The notes under the pieces: generated by a model
Database searches by the model: none
What the model saw: only the letters and a program-made list of their open reading frames with translations
Told to the model about the DNA's origin: nothing
Shown: positions 44,563-53,443 of the stretch, piece after piece
How the letters are laid out: each line of letters begins with the position of its first letter
How positions within the stretch are numbered: the stretch's first letter is position 1
DNA from: Primorskyibacter flagellatus
GTDB taxonomy: Bacteria > Pseudomonadota > Alphaproteobacteria > Rhodobacterales > Rhodobacteraceae
Length of the DNA: 64,000 nt
Direction: 5' to 3'
NCBI RefSeq assembly: GCF_014638275.1
Contig: NZ_BMFJ01000001.1
Location: 1,662,338-1,726,337 of the forward strand
Program-made: the position numbers and the translations under genes

Positions 44563-46296
44563 TTAACCACGCAAGGCATTGGCGAATATACGCGGCAATT
44601 TCAACCAGCTTGGCTTGTGCTGGAAATGGGTCAACAGCCGGCCAACCACATGCTGCCGCCGATTTGTGACGAACCACGGGGGACGGGGCAGGAGTGTGAA
44701 CTGACCCGACAACACCCCGCGCGGGAAGGGTCGCCACGGCGCGGTCACGACCACCCGCTCGGGTTTGTCGAACATGAAGGTGTTATGCGCAAAGCCGATC
44801 CCGCTCCCCACATCGTCCAGCGTATGACCAGGAAACGCACCCCACGGGCAAGCGGTAGCAAGGAAGGCGAGGCCAGTCCACGCATTCACCGCGATGGTTC
44901 CGTAGTGCAAATCGGCGATGATCTCTTCGAAGCGTTTGCGCCCGATCTGCCGAATGGTGCGCGGGTGAATGACGATATTCGCGCCCAAGGTGCCGTGCAG
45001 CGTTTCGTTGGCGTATCGGATCGCCTCGATCAGATAGGTTTCGGCGTCCTCTGCCTCGATCTCAAAGGTCGACAGAGCAGGGGCGAACACCTCGTTTTGG
45101 GTGAACCAGTTCTCCCCTTCGTTCACCGGGGCGAAGATCAGCGCAGGTGCTTCGCCACGGTCGAATGACGTCGCATTCGCCGACTGATCCGCGAAACCGG
45201 CCATTCGGTCCGCGGCACCCGGGTAATAGGCCTGACGCGCATCCATGTCGCGCATCACGCCTCGAATCGCATCGATCAACGCGTCTTTCTGACCCCACGA
45301 CTTCGGCAGCACCAACATCTGACAGGCCACGCAGTTGAAGCCCGAATTGTGGAGCTTTTGGGTCGCCAGGTGCTCGGCCTGAAACTTGATGTCGGCCTCT
45401 GACCAGTTCCCCGGCACAACGATGGTCGGACAGACCGCACCCAGTTCAGATGTGATCGGCTTGGTCAACTTCGGCGTGTTTGCGGCCTTGTTCTTGGCCC
45501 CTTCCTCGCCCGGACCCCAGACAATCGCATCATGCGAGGCGGCAGCCCCGGTGATATGCACCTCGTCCACCGCGGCGTGATTGCACAGGTAGCTCCCAAC
45601 CTCGGCCCCGCCTTTCACGATCCGAAGCGCATCGCGCTCGATCAGCGGCTTCAACGCGGCTTCCAGAAACGGCGTTAGATATTCGTTCACGGGGTTCATC
45701 TTCAGGATGACCGCTTTATGCGCACCAAAAGCTTTCTCGAACACGTCCAGCGGCGCGATCGAGGCGATGTTGCCCGCGCCCAGCACCAATGACACGCCAC
45801 CGTCTCGCGCATCCACCGGGGTGTCATAGGCGCACGCTGTATGTGCCGCCAGATTCGCTTCATCTACCTGCGGTTGCATCCAGGCATCCGCAGAGACGCC
45901 TGACAACAGCAGCCGATCCCAGATCGAATGGGGCAGGACGCGCACGGCCAATTGCCCATTCGCCGTGGTGCGTTTCGACAGATGGTCGAGGAACGCTTTT
46001 CCGTTCATACCTGCCAAAGTCTGCATCAACCCGTTACAGGCAGACATGACCGCATAAGGTCCAGAAATCCATTCTTCGCCCGCCAAAGGCGACCCCGCCG
46101 GGATCAGCTTTCGCCGCGCCGCGGTCTCGGCCCAGCCTTCGGCGACCTCCAGCAGCCGGTCCTTGATCTCGGCCAGAACCGCGATGCGTTCGGCGTTCGA
46201 TGTCCGCGCCCAAGCCTCAGCCCCTGACCGCAATGCCTCAAGGTCGCGATCCAGCGCTGAAAAATCAGGTGTAATATCCGTTGCAATCTGGTTCAT
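44563..46296 (-). CDS. Aldehyde dehydrogenase
   Basis: Likely oxidises the fatty aldehyde made by the GMC alcohol dehydrogenase. The 577 residues show an aldehyde dehydrogenase superfamily core: VSLVLGAGNIASIAPLDVFE (cofactor region, about 167-186), DEVHITGAAASHDAI, TSELGAVCPTIVVPG and the catalytic Cys in KLHNSGFNCVACQ. It is longer than ordinary aldehyde dehydrogenases (about 490), with a C-terminal tail (PFPRGVLSGQFTLLPRPPW). GGAGG precedes the ATG, three bases after the alkK stop. Third gene of the operon. Confidence 0.9.
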   Translation of the reverse strand: MNQIATDITPDFSALDRDLEALRSGAEAWARTSNAERIAVLAEIKDRLLEVAEGWAETAARRKLIPAGSPLAGEEWISGPYAVMSACNGLMQTLAGMNGKAFLDHLSKRTTANGQLAVRVLPHSIWDRLLLSGVSADAWMQPQVDEANLAAHTACAYDTPVDARDGGVSLVLGAGNIASIAPLDVFEKAFGAHKAVILKMNPVNEYLTPFLEAALKPLIERDALRIVKGGAEVGSYLCNHAAVDEVHITGAAASHDAIVWGPGEEGAKNKAANTPKLTKPITSELGAVCPTIVVPGNWSEADIKFQAEHLATQKLHNSGFNCVACQMLVLPKSWGQKDALIDAIRGVMRDMDARQAYYPGAADRMAGFADQSANATSFDRGEAPALIFAPVNEGENWFTQNEVFAPALSTFEIEAEDAETYLIEAIRYANETLHGTLGANIVIHPRTIRQIGRKRFEEIIADLHYGTIAVNAWTGLAFLATACPWGAFPGHTLDDVGSGIGFAHNTFMFDKPERVVVTAPWRPFPRGVLSGQFTLLPRPPWFVTNRRQHVVGRLLTHFQHKPSWLKLPRIFANALRG

Positions 46297-46299
46297 GGC

Positions 46300-47925
46300 T
46301 CACGCCTCCTCCAAAAGCACGTTGCCATAGGCCTCGCGCAGCTTGTTTTTCAGGACCTTGCCCGTGGCCCCCAGCGGCAGATCGTCGACAAAGATGACCC
46401 GATCCGGCACCTGCCATTGCGCGACCTTGCCCTCATAGCTGGCCAGCACGTCCGCCTCGTCCGGGGTTTCGCCTTCGGCAGCCACGGCAACGATCACCGG
46501 GCGCTCATCCCACTTCGGATGATGCGCGGCGATGGCGGCGGCATTGGCAATCTTGGGATGTGCGATGGCGATGTTCTCAAGCTCGACGGTCGAAATCCAC
46601 TCGCCGCCCGACTTGATGATGTCCTTGGACCGATCCCGGATCACCATGTATCCGTCACCGTCCAGCGTGGCGACGTCGCCCGTGTCGAACCATCCATTGG
46701 AGGTCAGAGCGGACCCCTCCTGCCCGAAATAGCTTTCGACAACCCAATGCCCGCGAATTTGCAATTCACCTTGCGTCTCGCCGTCGCAGGGCAGTTCGGC
46801 CCCGTCCTCATCCACAATGCGAAGCTCTACGCCCCACGGCGGGCGCCCCTGACCTTCGCGCAACTTGGCCTGCGCGTCCTCGCTCAACCCGTCATGCTTT
46901 TGCAGAAGCTGGTTCAAAGTGCCCAAAGGCGACGTCTCAGTCATGCCCCAGGCATGGATCAACTCAACCCCATAGCCATCGCGGAAGTCGCGGATCATCG
47001 AGGGCGGCAGGGCAGAACCGCCCACCACCGTGCGCTTCATCGAGGTCGGGTTGATGCCAGTGGTTTTCAATGCGGCCAGAAGGCCCATCCAAATCGTCGG
47101 CACACCCAAGGATAGCGTGACCTGCTCGGCGTCGATCAACCGCGCAAGGCTTTCGCCATCAAGGTTCGGCCCCGGCATCACCAGCTTGGACCCAACGGAG
47201 GCCGCGATATACGGGACACCCCAAGCGTTCACATGAAACATCGGCACGACCGGCATCACCGTGTCCCGCGCCGCGATGTTCAATCCGTCCGGCTGGTTGC
47301 CCCCGATGGAATGCAGCACCAGCGATCGATGCGAATACTGCACGCCTTTCGGGTTCCCCGTGGTGCCGGACGTGTAACACAGCGCGGCGGGCGCGTATTC
47401 ATCCAGGTCGGGCCAGCCGGCGGCAGGATCGGCCGCAGCCACCAGTTCGTCATAAAACAATAGCCCTTCGACCTGCGCGGCGGCGTCCTCATCGCGCGAC
47501 CCCATCAGGACATAGTGCTTCACCGTTTTCAGGTGTTCGCCCAGTTTGGCCGCGACGGGCAGGAAGGTGCGATCCAGAAACAGCACCTCGTCGGCGGCAT
47601 GGTTGAGGATATAGATCATCTGTTCGGGCGTCAGGCGCGGGTTGATCGTGTGCGTCACACGCCCCCCCGCGCCGATCCCGAAATACAGCTCCAGATGCCG
47701 CCGATTGTTCCACGCGATGGTGGCGCAACGCGCGCCGCCAGACACGCCCAGACCATCCAGCGCCGCTTTGATCCGCCGCGCATTGGCACCGACCGCGCCC
47801 CACGTGGTGCGGGCCTTGGTCCCGTCTGTCTCGACCGAGACGATCTCGGTGCCTGCATGGTATTTCTCAGCATGCGCAATCAGGGAGCCTGTGGTCAGTG
47901 CCTGCGTCATCATCGTGCCGAACAT
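46300..47925 (-). CDS. Medium/long-chain acyl-CoA synthetase (AlkK-like)
   Basis: Activates the fatty acid to acyl-CoA. The 541 residues contain the AMP-binding motif ALCYTSGTTGNPKGVQYSHR (about 176-195), the VPMFHVNAWG segment, TVVGGSALPPSM, AWGMTETSPLG, GWFDTGDVATLDGDGYMVIRD-type core and the catalytic Lys in PLGATGKVLKNKLR. AlkK of alkane operons is the closest kind. ATG 47925 has AAGGAAG just upstream; an ATG 42 bases earlier overlaps the alkJ stop and is an alternative. Second gene of the operon. Confidence 0.92.
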   Translation of the reverse strand: MFGTMMTQALTTGSLIAHAEKYHAGTEIVSVETDGTKARTTWGAVGANARRIKAALDGLGVSGGARCATIAWNNRRHLELYFGIGAGGRVTHTINPRLTPEQMIYILNHAADEVLFLDRTFLPVAAKLGEHLKTVKHYVLMGSRDEDAAAQVEGLLFYDELVAAADPAAGWPDLDEYAPAALCYTSGTTGNPKGVQYSHRSLVLHSIGGNQPDGLNIAARDTVMPVVPMFHVNAWGVPYIAASVGSKLVMPGPNLDGESLARLIDAEQVTLSLGVPTIWMGLLAALKTTGINPTSMKRTVVGGSALPPSMIRDFRDGYGVELIHAWGMTETSPLGTLNQLLQKHDGLSEDAQAKLREGQGRPPWGVELRIVDEDGAELPCDGETQGELQIRGHWVVESYFGQEGSALTSNGWFDTGDVATLDGDGYMVIRDRSKDIIKSGGEWISTVELENIAIAHPKIANAAAIAAHHPKWDERPVIVAVAAEGETPDEADVLASYEGKVAQWQVPDRVIFVDDLPLGATGKVLKNKLREAYGNVLLEEA

Positions 47926-47963
47926 GATGTCTTCCTTCTTTCTGCCGTGTCGCGCGGCGATCT

Positions 47964-49610
47964 TCATTCTGCTGCGATTGCAGCGGGCTTGATGCCCCGG
48001 ATCATGTCGGCGGCGCGTTCCGCGATCATGATAGTAGGCGCATTGGTGTTCCCGCCGATAAGGGTCGGCATGACCGAGGCATCGATCACGCGAAGCCCTT
48101 CCATGCCGTGCACCTTCAACTCGGGGTCCACTACTGCCATGTCGTCGACGCCCATCTTACAGGTCCCGACGGGGTGATAGATCGTATCGGCCCGCGCACG
48201 AATGTGCGTTTCCCATTCGGCGTCGCTCATCCCGTCCTTGGTGCCGAACAACTCCTTGTGGCGGTATTTCTTCATCGCCGGAGCTTGCAGGATTTCGCGC
48301 GTCATTTTCGCGCCCTTGATCGTGGTTTCCAAATCGCGCGGATCGGTCAGAAACTGCGGGTCGATCCCCGGCGCAGCCATGGGATCACCGCTTTCAAGGA
48401 ACACTTCGCCACGGGAATAGGGGCGCAGCGCACAGACGTGGCATGAAAAGCCGTAACCCATGTGTAGTTTGCGGGCGTGGTCGTCCACGATGGAGATCAC
48501 GAAGTGAAGCTGGATGTCCGGTCTGTCCAACGCGGGATCTGTTTTCAGGAACCCGGCACCTTCGGCGAAGGGCGTTGCGATCATGGAGTTCCCATGCTTG
48601 CGCCATTTCAGAATGTGCTTCGTTAATCCGATTGTGCCTGCCAGCCCGATCCCGAAATTGTCGGTATCCTTCGACTTGTAGGCGAGGATGAAATCGAGGT
48701 GATCCTGAAGGTTCTTGCCCACACCCGGCAATTCGTGGACCATTTCGATCCCATGGCGCTGGATGTCCTCCGCAACGCCGATGCCGGACAGTTGCAGGAG
48801 TTGCGGGGAGTTGAATGCGCCCCCGCACAGGAGCACTTCCTTGTTGGCCCTCACTTGATGATCCGCGCGCCTCTTGCGATAGGCGACGCCGGTTGCGCGT
48901 TTGCCTTCGGTCAGGATCTTAGTCGCATGGGCACCGGTGATTATCGTCAGGTTCTTTCGCGTCTTCTGAATGGGGTGAAGATATGCTGCCGCGGCCGAGC
49001 ATCGCTCACCGTTGCGGGCCTCATCATGAAACTGCGTGACCTGATACAGCCCGACGCCCTCGTTGTCGCCGGTATTGAAATCCGCGATCTCGCGGTGCTG
49101 GCATTCGGTGGCGGCCTCGACGAAGGCGCGACTTATCGGGCGCGGCGCTTTCTGATGCGAGACATGCAGAGGACCGGATGCACCGTGGAATTCTCCCGCT
49201 CCATCTTCGTTGTTTTCGGCACGCTTGAAATAAGGAAGACACTCGTTCCAAGACCAGCCATCACACCCAAGATCTGCCCAGCCGTCGTAGTCGGATTTGT
49301 GCCCACGGACGTAGAGCATTGCGTTGATCGCGCTCGACCCACCTAATGCTTTGCCGCGCGGTTGATAGCCTTTGCGTCCGTTCAGTCCGGGTTGAGCCGT
49401 GGTCTCGTAGGCCCAGTTCGAGATCTTCCCATGTCCCGGCAGGATCGCAACCGTGCCGGCGGGCGCGCGGATGAGAATGTGATCACCGTCCCCACCTGCT
49501 TCCAAGAGGCACACGGACACCGCGGGATCCTCGGTCAAACGAGCAGCAAGGGTCGATCCCGCAGAACCGCCTCCCACGATAACGTAATCAAAAGCCGACT
49601 TATCGGGCAT
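47964..49610 (-). CDS. GMC-family alcohol dehydrogenase (AlkJ/choline dehydrogenase-like)
   Basis: An FAD-dependent oxidation of alcohols, probably membrane-linked to the respiratory chain. The 548 residues start MPDKSAFDYVIVGGGSAGST (FAD dinucleotide motif) and show GYQPRGKALGGSSAINAMLY (GMC signature 1), LLCGGAFNSPQLLQLSGIG (signature 2) and the catalytic His pair region (YHPVGTCKMG, then GGNTNAPTIMIAERAA). GGAGG precedes the ATG. First gene of alkJ-alkK-aldehyde dehydrogenase-tetR; no alkane hydroxylase (alkB) is present in the window. Confidence 0.92.
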   Translation of the reverse strand: MPDKSAFDYVIVGGGSAGSTLAARLTEDPAVSVCLLEAGGDGDHILIRAPAGTVAILPGHGKISNWAYETTAQPGLNGRKGYQPRGKALGGSSAINAMLYVRGHKSDYDGWADLGCDGWSWNECLPYFKRAENNEDGAGEFHGASGPLHVSHQKAPRPISRAFVEAATECQHREIADFNTGDNEGVGLYQVTQFHDEARNGERCSAAAAYLHPIQKTRKNLTIITGAHATKILTEGKRATGVAYRKRRADHQVRANKEVLLCGGAFNSPQLLQLSGIGVAEDIQRHGIEMVHELPGVGKNLQDHLDFILAYKSKDTDNFGIGLAGTIGLTKHILKWRKHGNSMIATPFAEGAGFLKTDPALDRPDIQLHFVISIVDDHARKLHMGYGFSCHVCALRPYSRGEVFLESGDPMAAPGIDPQFLTDPRDLETTIKGAKMTREILQAPAMKKYRHKELFGTKDGMSDAEWETHIRARADTIYHPVGTCKMGVDDMAVVDPELKVHGMEGLRVIDASVMPTLIGGNTNAPTIMIAERAADMIRGIKPAAIAAE

Positions 49611-49664
49611 ATCAAATCCTCCCTGAACAGAGCCTCCTCGCTCTGTCTCCATGCGAGCATAAAA

Positions 49665-49695
49665 TCTGAACACTTGTCCAGAAAAAATGTTCAGA
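49665..49695. promoter_or_regulatory. Palindromic operator of the alcohol oxidation operon
   Basis: TCTGAACACTTGTCCAGA (49665-49682) is an 18-base near-perfect palindrome. A further half-site TGTTCAGA (49688-49695) is complementary to the first arm. It is 55-86 bases upstream of the alkJ start, the expected place for the operon's TetR. The remaining spacer to 50196 shows no clear gene. Confidence 0.6.
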
Positions 49696-50196
49696 ATAGT
49701 TCTGTGCTTAGAATACTATTTTGAATCAGATATTTGGGGGCGTATGCCGCCCCTTAATCGCTCTTCGAAAGAAGCGTCGTAGAAACCACGGAGTTGCATC
49801 GAGGCGATTCTGAGTGGCAGATTTCGCGCCGTTTCGTAGTGGCTATTGGAGCGGTTCGTCAGAATGTTCTTCCAGAGCGCAACGGCAATTCGCCAAAGTC
49901 CAAACCCTGCAACCGCAACCAAGAACTCACATCATGAAATAATCCGGCCAATATGCGTCGCACATGCCAAGTGTAGGCACTGGCGCCATTTCTTCAGCGA
50001 CAATTTGATTCGGGGTTTGATGTTCTGGATTAGAAGAAGACACCCGTTTCGAACCAGAGCGAAACCAGCGAACGGCCATAGCGGTCGTTCACGCAGTGCG
50101 CAGCGAAGGACCGCTTTCCGCCCATATTGCTATGCCGTGGGCCTCATCTTGTGACATCACCTCTTGGCAGCAAGAGACGAGTGCCTCATCGTTTAC
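49696..50196. other. Noncoding spacer between the alk-like operon and 50197
   Basis: About 500 bases. It includes an intergenic motif GCAGCGAAGGACCGCTTTCC (about 50099-50118) that resembles one at 42509. A 68-codon minus-strand frame at 49716-49922 has no recognisable features and no ribosome site. Confidence 0.5.
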
Positions 50197-51252
50197 ATGA
50201 TGCTCTACAAAGACCTGATATCGACCTATGGCTCATCGTTTGCAGGGAAGTCCAAGCCCCAAGATGATCCCGTGTGGAACTTGGCTTGGTCGGAAGCTCT
50301 ACAAGACTTCCGAAGTAACGCCCTGGACGCTCTTCAGCAGGCGAAAGTCTTTCTACTCGACCACGCGGCGGCGGCGTATGCGGATACGCTCCATGATACG
50401 ATCAAAGATGAGTTCCGTGCCACGGGTCAGGCCGCGATGTCGTATCTCGGTGAAATCACACTGCCCGCAAAGGTCACTTGGGTCGAGTTCGACAGTGGTG
50501 CACTTGGCAGGTCTCGATACGAACGAGGGTCTTCAGTGACGGTTCACGACGACGGACCAGTGGGGTCAGGACTACGCGGCTACCTCATTGATGACCGCAA
50601 TCCTGATCACCTTCGGATCACCATGTTTAATCCGCGCGAGGATTCAAAAATCATGGATCCTATCAGCGCATTGTTGGTGAAACGAACACCAATCGGTCGT
50701 CTCGACTACGACAATGTGTCCGAGGATTTGAGCAGATCAATGGTCGATTTCCGTGTGCGCATCGGCGACCCAATCGAAAAGATTGAGGCACTTCGACATA
50801 TACACTTCGTCGACGCCGGTTACGATCTGTTTCTCCCTTTCGCGCTCTTTGCGATGCTGAACTCTCCTGACTTGGGCGGGATCATTCCGACACCGGAAGA
50901 AACGTTCACGGCGAAGGAAGGCAAAACCGCGCGCAAATTCGGAAAGTCGTGGCTGCTTGGCGCTCAGAAGTCGCATCTAACTATCAGGATTGGACCGAAA
51001 GCCGCAGCTCACATGAAAGAGCGGCAAGCCAGGCGTGATTTCGAACGCGAAATGCAAGCAGCCCGGACCGGGCCTGTGCGCCATTGGGTGAGCGAACACG
51101 AAAGACGCTACAAGAGCGGAAAGGTCGTCTTGGTCAAGGGACACCAAAGGGGGCACGAGCCCCCTCCCGGTCTTGCAACGCGCGTCATGGGCCCGAGAGA
51201 CGACGCGATCGTCTCTGGGTTTCACCTGCCTTCCTGCCCTGAAAAGGAATGA
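50197..51252 (+). CDS. Unknown island protein
   Basis: The 351-residue soluble product (MMLYKDLISTYGSSFAGKSK...) has an alpha-helical first half (SNALDALQQAKVFLLDHAAA) and a beta-rich middle (LPAKVTWVEFDSGALGRSRY). Its basic C-terminus contains GPVRHWVSEHERRYKSGKVV and VKGHQRGHE. This ending resembles a conserved tail of some phage/plasmid proteins, but no family was identified. ATG 50197 was chosen over an upstream TTG; neither has a good ribosome site. It precedes the repeat arrays at 51351 and 51541. Confidence 0.65.
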   Translation: MMLYKDLISTYGSSFAGKSKPQDDPVWNLAWSEALQDFRSNALDALQQAKVFLLDHAAAAYADTLHDTIKDEFRATGQAAMSYLGEITLPAKVTWVEFDSGALGRSRYERGSSVTVHDDGPVGSGLRGYLIDDRNPDHLRITMFNPREDSKIMDPISALLVKRTPIGRLDYDNVSEDLSRSMVDFRVRIGDPIEKIEALRHIHFVDAGYDLFLPFALFAMLNSPDLGGIIPTPEETFTAKEGKTARKFGKSWLLGAQKSHLTIRIGPKAAAHMKERQARRDFEREMQAARTGPVRHWVSEHERRYKSGKVVLVKGHQRGHEPPPGLATRVMGPRDDAIVSGFHLPSCPEKE

Positions 51253-51350
51253 AGCTGAAGTCAGCATTCTCCGCTTTCGTCGCCACCCTTGCGGCGATCG
51301 GGTGCACCATCCCTCTTCACACACCAAACAACCGCTCGCCCTTACCTTCT

Positions 51351-51390
51351 TTGGGGGTTCTTGAGGTTCCCCGAGGTTCCAAGAGGTTCC
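51351..51390. repeat. Tandem 10-bp direct repeats
   Basis: Three exact GAGGTTCC cores at 51363, 51373 and 51383, each in a 10-base unit (NNGAGGTTCC). A degenerate fourth unit (TTGGGGGTTC) lies immediately before. Exact 10-base phasing puts all copies on one face of the helix, as in binding arrays for replication or regulatory proteins. Confidence 0.75.
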
Positions 51391-51540
51391 CACGCTGTTT
51401 GTGGCGGTGATCTCAATCACTTGCCGACATGCGAGGGACGGCACGACGGGGAAGCTGGTCATTATTGCGGCGAAGCTGGACGGATGTGCGCCGACTTCTA
51501 CCAAAATGACCGTATAACGATCCCAGTTCTGAGGCCGGAT

Positions 51541-51603
51541 TGGTCAAAGTTCCGGGTGCTTTAGTCAAGTCTGCGCTTCTTGTGGTCAGATCTGCGGGTG
51601 TTT
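51541..51603. repeat. Three 21-bp iteron-like direct repeats
   Basis: Units start at 51541 (TGGTCAAAGTTCCGGGTGCTT), 51562 (TAGTCAAGTCTGCGCTTCTT) and 51583 (TGGTCAGATCTGCGGGTGTT). Spacing is exactly 21 bases, with a conserved T-R-GTCA head. They end 91 bases before the gene at 51694. Together with the 10-bp array they look like an origin or autoregulatory region. The 441-base spacer 51253-51693 has no gene. Confidence 0.6.
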
Positions 51604-51693
51604 CGACCTGCAACGCTCGCTGTCCCCGATCGAACCAATTTCCGCGGCCAGTTCCACAGCACCATGTTCCCTCCGAAACGACGGAGAGAACAA

Positions 51694-52470
51694 ATGTCCT
51701 TGCCCACAGAATACAAACTAAGCGCCAGATTGGTCTACCAAATCGAGAAAGCCGGCCTCAGCCTTCAGCAACTGCGACTCCTGCATGCCTGCCTCGCCTA
51801 CGTCGACCGTCAGCATCAACTCCAAATCTTGGCGTTGTCGCAAGAGCACGGAAGAAACTGCATCGCCGCCAAGGCCGAACTGGCAGCGATAACTGGCAGT
51901 CCAGGACAAAAAAGCGCGGCTTGGGTTGAAGAGGCCGTAGCATCGGGCGGTCTTAGGCGCTTCTTCCGTCACCTCGAAATCGTAGGCGGAGGTCGGTTAC
52001 TGTCCTTCAAGTTCCAGCGGATGGTCGGCGATGCCTGTGTCGCAAACGATGCGGACCAGTTCGTCATCCTAAACACTGACGAGATCGCTAAGATAAGTTC
52101 TGCGGGAGAGCTTCATTTCTACACGCGGGCGGTGATGTGCGCTCGTGCGGACCATATGACTTTCGCGCTGCCCATGGGTGACACCAGTTGGAATGCTCGA
52201 ACCAAGAAAATGTGGCTCCGAATTGCCGCCAGGGTGAGCAAGCGACTCGGTCAAGAATACCTACTTGTTCCGAAGCGGGATGCCATGACGAGGCAGATCA
52301 CAAAGGTGATCGTCAAGGTGAGCTCACCGACGACCAAATGGTCGGCGGGTCTTCTATATCCTCGGCTGCCCTGTCCTCCTGTAAGTATCGCTCATGGCGG
52401 AGAATTTCAGTGCCTGTCGCACCCCGAGCTGAAGGCACGTCATGCATGGACCCGCGTGACAGGCCCGTAG
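51694..52470 (+). CDS. Putative replication initiator or iteron-binding protein (unrecognised)
   Basis: The 258-residue product begins MSLPTEYKLSARLVYQIEKA and has a helix-rich N-terminal part (LSLQQLRLLHACLAYVDRQH, about 21-40). A second similar part follows (HFYTRAVMCARADHMTFALP, then RLGQEYLLVPKRDA). Two successive winged-helix-like halves would suit a Rep protein of iteron plasmids, but no family signature is clear. GGAGAG precedes the ATG. The call rests mostly on the repeats just upstream; it could be another kind of DNA-binding protein. Confidence 0.4.
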   Translation: MSLPTEYKLSARLVYQIEKAGLSLQQLRLLHACLAYVDRQHQLQILALSQEHGRNCIAAKAELAAITGSPGQKSAAWVEEAVASGGLRRFFRHLEIVGGGRLLSFKFQRMVGDACVANDADQFVILNTDEIAKISSAGELHFYTRAVMCARADHMTFALPMGDTSWNARTKKMWLRIAARVSKRLGQEYLLVPKRDAMTRQITKVIVKVSSPTTKWSAGLLYPRLPCPPVSIAHGGEFQCLSHPELKARHAWTRVTGP

Positions 52471-52559
52471 AAGGTCTTCAACAATTCTTCGCCGCAACGT
52501 TTCTGCCGTTCGTCACTCGGCCCCACCTACTGATCTCACAAACACAGATAGGTATTACC

Positions 52560-53306
52560 ATGCTAATCACCCCGCTCCCAATTTCCTCCAATCTGCCGGC
52601 TCGCATGCGTTCGGCTTTGAACCCCATACTTGACGAGCTTGAAAGCATGACGCTCAAGCAGGTAAAAGAACGGTGCGGCGTATTTGGGCAACGCGGTCTT
52701 AAAATGGCGGCGGAGGGCACAATTTCCAGACACCAAAGTGGTGGAATCAAATCGATCGCACTGGAAACCTACACACCCGACGATTCCAATTTATTCCTTC
52801 TACCCGGCTATCTTAGCCAAAATCGATTTCATTGCGAATTTACTATCGATAGTGGCATGCTGGGTGCACTTGTTGGTTTGGGCCATGGCCTGTCAAAATA
52901 TATATTGGATGAGGAAGTCAAAAGGCGCATTGATGCTGGTTTTCGGGAACTCATATTTTTGACAGACGACCATCTCAAATCACTCAGTTCGGAACTGAAA
53001 GCAGCGGCCAATTGGCATTGGGGCTATTGCAATGTCGCTCTTGAAGAGAAATTTCTTTTGAAAATGGTAGACCATGAACAGTCTACGCGAAATAGTGAAT
53101 CCGCGCATTCCCGGCTAAAGGCCATTCGGAGGATGAAACCGCTCATCGATAAATCGCAACGGCATCTCCGGAACGAGATGGAACGCGTTACCGGGGAAGT
53201 CTCAGGCCACGTGAGACGCGCAATGCATGCGAGTATTAGCGACGCCGAAGCCCTTGCCCTTGAGTGCCGTCACCAATCGTTTTTTAAGGCGATCGACGGA
53301 CTTTAG
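52560..53306 (+). CDS. Unknown island protein
   Basis: The 248-residue product begins MLITPLPISSNLPARMRSAL. It has ILDELESMTLKQVKERCGVF in the first third and a helical, A/T-rich-coded C-terminal half (DIDKSQRHLRNEMERVTGEV-like, reading LIDKSQRHLRNEMERVTGEV). No motif, signal or membrane segment was recognised. The ATG at 52560 has AGGT at -10; the frame is open upstream over the previous gene's end. Base composition differs from the flanking MFS gene. Confidence 0.6.
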   Translation: MLITPLPISSNLPARMRSALNPILDELESMTLKQVKERCGVFGQRGLKMAAEGTISRHQSGGIKSIALETYTPDDSNLFLLPGYLSQNRFHCEFTIDSGMLGALVGLGHGLSKYILDEEVKRRIDAGFRELIFLTDDHLKSLSSELKAAANWHWGYCNVALEEKFLLKMVDHEQSTRNSESAHSRLKAIRRMKPLIDKSQRHLRNEMERVTGEVSGHVRRAMHASISDAEALALECRHQSFFKAIDGL

Positions 53307-53443
53307 TCCCGGGCCCGGGTCCTTTAACCCGCCTATGATCAGAGATCCAGAAATCTTGCCGAAGGCTGAAGACGTTTGGCTCAAATGTGGGGCTTTGAGA
53401 CCTAATGGCGTCTAAAAAATCGACATATCGGTCTGTGCCTCGG

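Noticed and set aside
44563..49610. Complete alkane degradation cluster
   Set aside because: No alkane monooxygenase, rubredoxin or rubredoxin reductase gene is present in the window.
49716..49922. 68-codon minus-strand frame with a hydrophobic start
   Set aside because: No ribosome site, no family resemblance, and it lies in a spacer with dispersed repeats.
51351..51603. CRISPR array
   Set aside because: The repeat units are 10 and 21 bases without spacers, and no cas genes are nearby.
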